A DNA stretch of 64,000 nucleotides from Trachythela sp. YZ-2020. Its lineage: Eukaryota; Cnidaria; Anthozoa; Malacalcyonacea; Clavulariidae. The stretch is from positions 2,232,001 to 2,296,000 of the forward strand of contig JADLSH010000369.1 in assembly GCA_016169945.1 (NCBI GenBank), written 5' to 3'. Below the pieces are notes generated by a model, which worked only from the letters and a program-made list of their open reading frames with translations, was not told the DNA's origin and made no database searches. The position numbers and the translations under genes were made by a program. Shown one piece after another: positions 56,701-64,000 of the stretch (position 1 is the stretch's first letter; the number at the start of each line of letters is the position of its first letter).

Positions 56701-58992
56701 TTATTAAGGTAACATTAGAATTACTGTATGTATAAGAGCTACCCTGTATTCACTCATGTTGATTTTCTTCTAAATGCTTACAGTATAGTTACCTTAGTTT
56801 GTTCTATTCTATGTTCTCAAAAACTAGAACAATTAATAGTAACTAGGCATGTGAGTTATCCAAAGTTGTGCGGAATTGGGTATTAACAAGCGTTCAGAGA
56901 ATAGCATAATCTGAAAGTAACATGAACAGAACACAACTTAATTACCCTTCCTCTTTTGGCAATTCTTTCATGACATTCTTGAGGAACAGCATTAAGATAA
57001 ACTACTACATCTGGAAATGGAACTAACTTTAACACTTGACTTCTCAACCTGCAGTAACGCTCATATCCTAAGAAATAAATTTGGAAAAGTCACAAAGAAT
57101 GTGATGTCATTTGACTGTCTAAGCATCTGAACACTGCATGCATCTTCTTAATTAAAGAAATTATCTAGTACAAACTGTACCTTCTTTAGATATATTACCA
57201 TCTCCATAACTAACTGTTGCAAAAACATGATCACTGAATAATGATCGATCAAGAAGAACACCTTGACCTAGGCACAAAATGAATTTTAATTCATTGCCAA
57301 AACTTGCAATTTAAATTAACCAATAAACGTGCAGCATATTCCCCTTCACCAGTAAAATCGCCTCGGGTTAACAAAGTATGACATCTAAGGGAGCAGGTTA
57401 ATGGGTTAAGTTTGAGGCATAAACAGCTTTAAGGACTGAAGTTTTAAGGAATGAAATTTTTAGGGACCTGATGAAGGCAGGCCGGAGTATGTTGGTAGCT
57501 GAAATTTTCAGACAGAATATTTTGTGAAGTGCTTGCCACTAAGACAACCTTTGGGCATTGATCTTACAGTGTTAGGACAAGTATTTGACAGTACATTGTC
57601 TTAACAATTATAGCTAATATCAAATAGGGAAGCCTCACATAACGATTTGGCCCACGAGAAACGTCATATGGATGTTTATCTGGAGACCCCTCCCACCCAG
57701 GGTTCTCCTTATCAGGTGGTAACCGGTAAAATTTACCGTTTCCACAACTACTGATTACTGCCTGGAGAATCCTTGAGTTTGTGTAAAGGCATTTTGTTGT
57801 AAACACAGTTTTGTGTAAAACAGTGGTGTGTTTTATAATTGATATGACGTTATATTGTAATAATCTTTAGAATTCTATAAAAGCTTAATTCCCTCAAAAT
57901 GCAAGAAATGGCATTTCAGAGACTTCAGATTGCAAAATGTCATGCCTCTAGCGCTACAAGACACTTACTTGTTCAGACACACCTTTTTACCTGCCCAGCT
58001 CACAACTATGGAGAACCCTGCCGCCCACCTTGGAAATGTCACACATAGTTTTCGACATTTTATTGTATTATAAACACTGCAAAAGCCTAATTTTTTCAAA
58101 GAATACTAGCCTGGCTATAAAACCGGTTTGATTTGTGTCACAGTAAAAGATATAAACTTGTAATACTTATCAGTATTGAAAACCATCTGTTGGTGTTGCA
58201 TGCTTTGTTTTCGCCATGTATTCAAAAAATATTTTCAAAAATAGCTTTTTCAGATGTTCTCTTTTCAATTTTAGGTTTATGGATGAGTAAATATACTTCA
58301 TGGAATATATATACTTAATATGCTGGAGTTTAATTGTTACAATTTGTTTTTGTTTAGAATTGTTTGTGGTATTCGATAATTATGTAACTTTTTTCCTGAA
58401 AAGTTTGTGCTTGTCCTTTATCAATCAAGTATCAGACATTAAAAGATTTTGAACTTGATCATACATAAACCGGTGTTTGTATCAAATTGTTATGATTCTG
58501 AAATGTCAAGACTTTTAAAAAAGCTATCGAATTTTTTCACAATGTTACACAGAGAAACGTCACAGCCGCCAAACCCCAGCAACATCCATATGAAGTTTAT
58601 CGTGGTCCAAATTGATATCTGAGGCTTCCCTTACATGCAGTACATTGGATTTTATAACCATGCAGTGTTATACCTGATTTCATTGCATGTTTAACAGCTC
58701 TCACATACATCACACATCTCTTTCGAAATAACCACAACTGCATCTTCAATGCATACTTCTTGGGCTCTTTGTAGAATTTTGTCAAATAAGGGTTTCTGTT
58801 TGTTGGTTCAAGAAAAATTCTGTAATTCAGCTTTCTTCCCAACTGGCATGTTAATGTTGTTTTCCCAACTCCAATATTTCCTTCTACAATGATGACATGA
58901 CTTTGTTTTGGTGGACTCTTCCTGCTTGATGTCTCAACTGGAGGCATAACTTTACTAATGGTTGCAGTCCTTACACACTTTATACCAATCAT
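53755..58992 (-). CDS. Deoxynucleoside kinase (eight coding exons)
   Basis: Transfers phosphate from ATP to a deoxynucleoside in the salvage pathway. The exons are 58674-58992, 57181-57267, 56946-57067, 56460-56536, 56129-56186, 55983-56050, 54611-54686 and 53755-53814. The phases all fit, giving exactly 289 codons (288 residues plus stop). Residues 38-45 are the P-loop (GNIGVGKT). EPTNRNPYLTKFY and KYALKMQLWLFRKRC follow. The DRS motif is LLDRSLFSD (113-115), and the lid is ERIAKRGR (169-176). CESGIPIKYLLNLQKNYGN resembles the dNK helix after the lid. The C-terminus is acidic (EEFSEDEVDDDELLEQ). The chosen ATG lies seven bases inside an exon with an acceptor (TTTGTAG at 59000), so an upstream exon may exist. 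One candidate frame at about 60165-60303 (MELVASLKRVFLTRNLMLLF, Arg-rich, mitochondrial-leader-like) is unproven. Substrate choice (thymidine, deoxyguanosine or broad) cannot be read from sequence. Confidence 0.9.
53962..54148. mobile_element. MITE with AAGGCCTGTTCACACGATC ends, in kinase intron
   Basis: The left end AAGGCCTGTTCACACGATCC, then GATTTGTCGGATC, and the right-end complement GATCCGACAAATC and GATTGTGTGAACAAGCCTT form inverted repeats. It is about 187 bp with no ORF. It lies between the last two exons of the kinase gene. Confidence 0.75.
54764..54841. repeat. Short palindrome AACCTCGTACCCAGG ... CCTGGGTACGAGGTT
   Basis: A near-perfect hairpin with inner CGCCCGCCCGATTTCC against AAATCGGGCGGGCG. 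Its ends match those of the element at 4070-4130. It lies in an intron of the kinase gene. Confidence 0.85.
54957..55100. mobile_element. Short MITE with AAAGGCCGTTTTCCACT ends
   Basis: AAAGGCCGTTTTCCACTTCA on the left and TGCAGTGGAAAACAACCTT on the right are inverted repeats. CGTATCGTAACG near the left and GCTACGATACGG near the right are the inner pair. It lies in a kinase intron. Confidence 0.7.
55720..55868. repeat. Pentanucleotide microsatellite (TACTG)n
   Basis: Uninterrupted and lightly interrupted TACTG units (GTACTGTACTGTGCTG) run across about 150 bp. This gives false ORFs in two plus-strand frames. It lies in intron 6 of the kinase gene, between the exons at 55983-56050 and 54611-54686. 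Confidence 0.95.
57268..58673. other. Kinase intron 1, no exon seen
   Basis: No coding exon is supported. A minus-strand ORF (57564-57806) has no domain or splice context. The boundary exons are phased with each other without it. Confidence 0.5.
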
Positions 58993-59000
58993 GTTAAGCC

Positions 59001-60798
59001 TACAAATACATATGATTATTGGTTTGATCATAAGATAAGAATCAATTGCACATGCAGCTTACACGGAATAAAATAATAAAACAGGACAAATAAACATGGA
59101 CAGATAGTTTGGTTAACCATTGATATGAAGGCGTCTTCCTTTGATTGTAAACCGTCTTGTGTAAGAAAGAGTTAAATAATAAAAGTAAAAACAAGGTTCA
59201 ATGGGCCTTAATACCATACTTAATTTAGCAACAAAAGGGTCAGAATATGTTGGCAATCTAAATTCACCAAGTGTCAAAAGAAGAGTTTGAAAAGCTGGAT
59301 ATGGAGGGTACTTTACTCAAACATACAAGTTGGATAGGGATGGCCAAGGTCAGATATATCTAGGTGCTTTCTTGGTATATGAGCAACTAACCCTAACCCC
59401 TAACACCTATTTTGGTTGCTCATATACCGAGAAAGAGGCGATATCTAGTAGTGGATAAATATAGAGATCTTGCCTAGAAATCTAGGCCCTCCTTTTAATT
59501 TAAAGGTTGAAATAGCTTGTGGAATCTCAACTAGGGCCAGTCCTTCATTTGGGCTAAGGTAAACACCATCTTAGGGGCCACATTCAAGTTGCAAAGATAA
59601 ATGTCAAAATAACGTTTTGGGTGGGTAGGTGGTCAAAACTATTATGCTGTGATCTTACCATAAGGTATGCTATACTTGACGTTTTCATGGCTGTGTGGGT
59701 GGGTTTAGATAAAAACGTCAATTTGATGTTTTGTGTAGAAACTTGAATATAGATGTGGCCCCTTAATAGTGCAAAGGATTTGGCTTACTTGGCAATCTGG
59801 GCTAGCCCAGTTCCCATGTTCAAGCTCATATTGGTAGAGTCCACTCTACTGAATCAGAATAATTATGCAGGCTTGAAGAGTCAACTTTTATATCGCCTTA
59901 TATTGAATATATATACATGTTTCCTTACAGAGCTATCTAGTATTTAAATATAAACGTTAATTTTATAGTTTAAATGCCACTTTAAATTCCCAAAATGCTA
60001 AGCTAAGCAATTTTAGCATACACAGACATATTAAAGATGCTAACACCAACTACCCCGTAGTACAAATTAGTACAAATTTAATACAGCTAAATACGATGGC
60101 TACATTTTCTGTATTTAATAATATATCAATATATAACAAATCGTTTCAACTGTTCGTTTATTAACCAACAAACCTTCTGAAGCAACAACACAAGCTTGCC
60201 ATTTTAATACTTTATAGAACGAGAGAGAAGCTCGTCGTGTGAATAAAAGCATCAAATTTCTCGTCAAAAACACCCTTTTTAGGCTTGCCACGAGTTCCAT
60301 ATCAGGCATGAAACAGTCATATTCGAGGTCATGTACTCATGTCTCTCAAGTTATTTAACTTTTCTGGCAGTATTTATTTCAAACCATGAAGTAAAGCCTG
60401 TCCTAGCTAGGCATTCCGCCATATTTTCAAATGGATTGAGTACGATAAAACATCAATATTAAGTAGAATATTTTATTGGTTAACAAGAAAATTCAAACTC
60501 ACCTAAATTGCCTCCTTCCAAATTTCTTTCCCGCTCAATTTGAGCAACGCGCCATAAACAATTAACATTCAATTGTCACGTGATCATGACGCATCGAACA
60601 GCAGGGCGCCCCCTGGAGATCAACGGCGATTTTTCTGAAAAATATTTCACGCTTGCAACTTGTTTTGCGACCTACAATGCAATTCAATTACGGTTGTTGG
60701 TTGTCCTAGTTGAGGGCTGGTCCTTTTCATGATTGCTTGAATCACCAAAAAACTGCGAGGCCGAAGTTGCAGGTTGACCAAGTGTCCAAGTTGCAGGT
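59001..60798. other. Upstream of kinase gene; possible first exon
   Basis: A minus-strand frame at 60115-60309 begins MPDMELVASLKRVFLTRNLM and has an Arg/hydrophobic pattern like a mitochondrial leader. A GT after the SEG codons could be a donor, but phase agreement with the exon at 58999 is not certain. Near 59390-59430 TATGAGCAACTAACCCTAAC and its near-complement form a short inverted pair. Nothing else is seen. Confidence 0.35.
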
Positions 60799-61270
60799 TG
60801 GCCTGTTCATATGCCAGCCGGGCTGGCCCGCTTTACCGGGCTGACTCACAAGATGCGAGATCCCGTCTCGTATGTTGGTTTTATATGTTTTTGAGATTTG
60901 ATTCACATGGGAACCGGGCCAACCCGGTTTTCCGGGCTCCCTTTTGAGCGAGATCCCGTCTTCCCGGGCCGGGACACTTAGTGTCACACAGTCACAGCGC
61001 ATGCTTTATCAAGAGATAAGAGCCGGGGAATGCTTTAGCGGCCTAAAAACAAGTCAACACAAGTAAGGAATTAACGAAATTAAGCCTCCAGCTGATGTAG
61101 TTGCCGACAATAAAAATAGTGTTTTTCGAAATAAATTTCGCTTTCCCGCCAAAATCACACGGGAATTTCTTGCTAGCACTTGCCGGGCTAGCCCGCCTCA
61201 TGTGAAATTAAACAATTGACAAACTGACCCGGCAAAGCGAGCTATAGCCCGGCTCATATGAATAGGCCCC
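60799..61270. mobile_element. MITE with GGCCTGTTCATATG ends
   Basis: The left end is GGCCTGTTCATATGCCAGCC and the right end GGCTCATATGAATAGGCC, with CCGGGC words next to both. A CCAAGTTGC word lies on each side close to the ends (about 60785 and 61271) and may include the target duplication. CCCGTCT/AGATCCCG words recur inside. About 470 bp, no ORF. Confidence 0.72.
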
Positions 61271-62019
61271 AAGTTGCTGCAATTAGGCATTTCCCGATTA
61301 TCCTCGGCAACTTTTCGCGTTTTCAGGTTTACTGCAGAAATAAACAACTAATTACGGCAAAATGGAAAGTTCTAAAAAGCCCTAGCTCCATTTTCTGATG
61401 TTCATTTCTGGATTTTTATCATGTTTTCATTACAGTTGCCAAGTGAATTCAGTAAAAATACGACCTTGACCCCCCAAAATTCCATGCTTCTGTCGTCTTC
61501 CCAGCCGGAAAATTCCAAGCAGCTGGGATTTACCTATTTCTTCACAGAGAAAATGGGATATGTATTTGTGCAATGGGTTTGCACCAACAACTTTGGAAGG
61601 AAAAATTTGGTCCGGAAAATGGGATTGAAGTTGAACCCCTCCCCCCCCCCTTCACAGCCCTCCTTTACCTCTTTCCTCATGGAAAGCGATCTACTTAAAA
61701 CGTTTTACTATTTTGTTCCAATTTCAAGGAACTAATCTTAAGAAGTATTAGCAATTAATAAACTAAAAATCTATATAAATTACATCATGTATGTGTCAAA
61801 TTATCGTGAAATTTAGGTAGCAAGTAGGAGCAATTTTTGAATTTTTGGCACAATTTTTATGATTTTAGGAGCACAATCTCGAAACCTCCTTCAATAATTC
61901 GGCTGTAGTTCAGATGCCGTACGTAACCCAGGTATATGTACTTCTTATGATACCATTACACAGATCTTCAGAGGCTGGCTTTCATGCAACGTAGGCAAGG
62001 ACGATTGAAAACATTGTAC
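61271..62019. other. Gene-free stretch
   Basis: The plus-strand frame 61421-61735 has no recognised domain and crosses a C-run at 61641-61649. No gene is claimed. Confidence 0.35.
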
Positions 62020-62025
62020 ATCGCC

Positions 62026-62118
62026 GACTGACTACATGACTCACTGACTGACTACATGACTCACTGACTGACTACATGACTCGCTGACTGACCGACCGTC
62101 CAATTGACTGACTGACTA
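62026..62118. repeat. Minisatellite GACTGACTACATGACTCACT
   Basis: About three copies of a 20-bp unit followed by shorter GACTGACTGAC runs. Confidence 0.9.
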
Positions 62119-62276
62119 CAGAAAGACTGAAGGAGCTAGAGAAAATTGGTGGTCTTGGATCGCAGATCATCTTCCAGTGACCATATACCACCATATACCT
62201 ACCGATACCTTATACCTTCCGACCTTATAGTAAGTAGATCATCTGCTATCACTGGTACTTTTTATGACGTGCCCAA

Positions 62277-62374
62277 GTACATACATACATACATACATAC
62301 ATACATACATACATACATACATACATACATACATACATACATACATACATACATACATACATACATACATACAT
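62277..62374. repeat. (CATA)n microsatellite
   Basis: An unbroken tetranucleotide array of about 24 copies. It causes the long plus-strand frames with HTYI periodicity. Confidence 0.97.
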
Positions 62375-62489
62375 TATTCAGCTCACTCCCCATTGCATTT
62401 GGGGCTTTTCAGTGACCGATTACATCAAGTATCTAGCTTACCTATATTATGTATTATTTGTGATATTACTTTCCTAATCTGTCTATCCT

Positions 62490-62656
62490 AACCCACCCAG
62501 TCTTTACCCAGTCAACTTTCCCTGTGGGAGGAAACCGGAGTGCCCGGAGAAAACCCACGATTTTCGACAGAGGGTTGACTTACTCTTTTCACATGAGTGT
62601 GATGAGTAAAGTCCTCAACGAGAATCTTGCTCTGACGACTGCGCCACCGAAGCCCC
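62490..62656 (-). mobile_element. tRNA-derived SINE, second copy
   Basis: Read on the minus strand it starts GGGGCTTCGGTGGCGCAGTC and continues GTCAGAGCAAGA, then the body words AAATCGTGGGTTTTCTCCGG and CTCCGGTTTCCTCCCACAGG, then TTGACTGGGTAAAGACTGGG. It is clearly the same family as 27616-27965. The B-box region is shortened or diverged, since GGTTCGAGTCC is not evident here. Confidence 0.85.
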
Positions 62657-63538
62657 AAGTGCAAGACTAGTACTTATCAGAAGTCATTCCTAGTTCGTGT
62701 TACTAGGACATGGAACACAATGGTTACCGACTTTGACCTCAGCATGGATAACATCAATTCTTATAAAACTGTCTTAAATAATTATTATTACGCATCATTG
62801 GCCCCAATTAACGTATGACCCAGAACGTTTAAGACAATTTGCTGTAAATGTAATGCATCGCGAAGCTTAAAGCGATCTATTGCATGCTGCTTTTAACAAT
62901 TTTACACTTTACTATGAATAGATTCTTGTATCTGCATATTTTATTGTAACATATACATATCTATATCTTCTTATATACCGTAGATGGGTCCACAGTAATT
63001 GGCGATAATGCTGTTGTGGTCACCCTACCGTCTACTTTTTGTAAATATAGACGGTGAAGCTAATAAATACCAAACACTAAAATAGCTCACTTAGTTACTT
63101 TTCATTCTTTACTGTTCACTGTTTTACCAGAACCTTAAGATATCACTGTACGTACTTCGTTTTCAGTAGGAGTAACGAGATAAACGGAGATTACGATTTA
63201 ACTAGTTGCATTTCGTATTCTGTGTTCAAAACTCAGTCTTTTGATCCAAGTAGGGAAAATTGAAAAGATTTTCAATTTAAAAAATTTAATGAAATTCATT
63301 TAATATAACATACATAATTGACACTGAACTAGATTGTCTAAAAAGTTCTATTTCTAAAATACTAATTTTGGGATTTGGTTAAAAACTTAAAATACTAATT
63401 TCGTCCGGTAAAATTCTAAAATGCAGCCAGCTTTTCATGTTTTCCTGACTGACATTGTCATTATGTATTGTGTTTTATGCATGACAAAATTTGATTTTGA
63501 CCGCATATTTATACATACCAATTGCTGTAATAAAACTA
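62657..63538. other. Gene-free stretch, 3' flank of DUF3883 gene
   Basis: AT-rich with no supported exon. It is the downstream side of the minus-strand gene at the window edge. Confidence 0.4.
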
Positions 63539-64000
63539 TTAAATAAGTATAAATAAAGAGACAGCCTTTGTATCAAGGTTGGAGGCTAGGTCACATAGCC
63601 TTGCTACGCGACAATCGCGTGGGTTTCCTGCGTTATACACGCGGTATAAATGATAATTTTCTTGCTTTTCGAAAGCGCACTTAATTTCTTTTGATGATAT
63701 TTCCAACACATGTTTCCTCGAAGTGGAAGTGCTCTTAACTTCAATGAATATTTCTACACCATCTCCTTTGATAACAATATCATATGGAAGTCCTGACTCA
63801 AGGCGTTCATTGACCCAAATAACTTGATTATTTACTTCAATGTTTTTCATCAAGGTGTAGACACATTCTTCTCCCCAACGACCGATCTCTTCAGCGTTAG
63901 CACTTTGTGCTAAAGAAATCAACTCAGTTCCTCTGAGTGCAGTACCCAGATCAACTTCCTCCAGCTCAACTCTGACGTCATTAAGTTCCAATGGATGAAC
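63539..64000 (-). CDS. Partial gene with C-terminal DUF3883 (NO VEIN-like) domain
   Basis: Open from the right edge of the window to a stop at 63539-63541. The motifs are GRWGEECVYTLMKN, then WVNERLESGLPYDIVIKG, EIFIEVKSTST (the nuclease-like E-V-K core), YHLYRVYNAGN and ending LDTKAVSLFILI. This is the DUF3883 domain, found at the C-terminus of plant NO VEIN and of many large animal proteins with an upstream HSP90-like ATPase or similar module. The IEVKST strand resembles a restriction-endonuclease-like fold; activity is not known. The first residues before the domain (VHPLELNDVRVELEEVDL) continue past the edge, so the N-terminal part and any introns are outside. Confidence 0.85.
   Translation of the reverse strand, partial: VHPLELNDVRVELEEVDLGTALRGTELISLAQSANAEEIGRWGEECVYTLMKNIEVNNQVIWVNERLESGLPYDIVIKGDGVEIFIEVKSTSTSRKHVLEISSKEIKCAFEKQENYHLYRVYNAGNPRDCRVARLCDLASNLDTKAVSLFILI

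Noticed and set aside
62264..62491. HTYI-repeat open frames
   Set aside because: They arise from the (CATA)n microsatellite in different frames.

Overview
The window is animal nuclear DNA. It has split genes with GT-AG introns, an AT-rich background, non-LTR and DIRS-type retrotransposon relics, tRNA-derived SINEs and a very dense population of palindromic MITE-like elements. The genes are ordinary metazoan orthologues, including a ciliary radial-spoke protein, and the repeat spectrum (CR1-type LINEs, DIRS and Crypton relics, SINEs with a CTCCGG...CGGTTTCCTCCC body) fits a non-bilaterian animal. A cnidarian is most likely. The species cannot be named from sequence alone.

Layout. Positions 1-21,000 hold no host gene I can support. 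They are a graveyard of mobile elements: a large inverted repeat (1588-2963), a CR1-like LINE (about 5555-9120) interrupted by an 8-bp-TSD hAT MITE and a TTAA-TSD MITE, another long inverted repeat (9575-10240), a decayed DIRS-like element on the minus strand (about 12950-13720), a second LINE (13720-16450), two MITEs (16495-17434), a LINE 3' end (18120-19180) and two hAT-like elements.

Five host genes follow, all on the minus strand. (1) DBF4 (21457-33630, seven exons) is the regulatory subunit of the CDC7 kinase that fires replication origins; motif N, motif M and the CCHH zinc finger (motif C) are all visible. (2) An FBXL7-type F-box/LRR ubiquitin-ligase adaptor (35052-42513) has two coding exons, and a short first exon supplies an MG- N-terminus. 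(3) RSPH1 (50008-52380, four exons) is the MORN-repeat radial-spoke head protein. (4) A deoxynucleoside kinase (53755-58992, eight coding exons) has a P-loop, DRS and lid motifs. (5) The 3' end of a gene with a C-terminal DUF3883/NO VEIN domain runs off the right edge (63539-64000). Four of the five are complete or nearly so; they do not form one pathway.

The most distinctive structure lies inside DBF4 intron 3 (26371-29913). It is a 3.5-kb foldback element whose two arms each carry a two-zinc-finger ORF, an intron-containing tRNA-Tyr-like sequence, subterminal GTGACGTACCC repeats and inner TCCCGTAAATGAGTAC repeats. A SINE sits at its centre and another MITE lies in one arm. Also notable are two N-terminal exon fragments resembling Crypton-type tyrosine-recombinase genes in DBF4 intron 5, a repeat family at four loci with hammerhead-ribozyme-like cores, and a 2.1-kb foldback DNA transposon in the FBXL7 intron that carries a nested mariner-type MITE.
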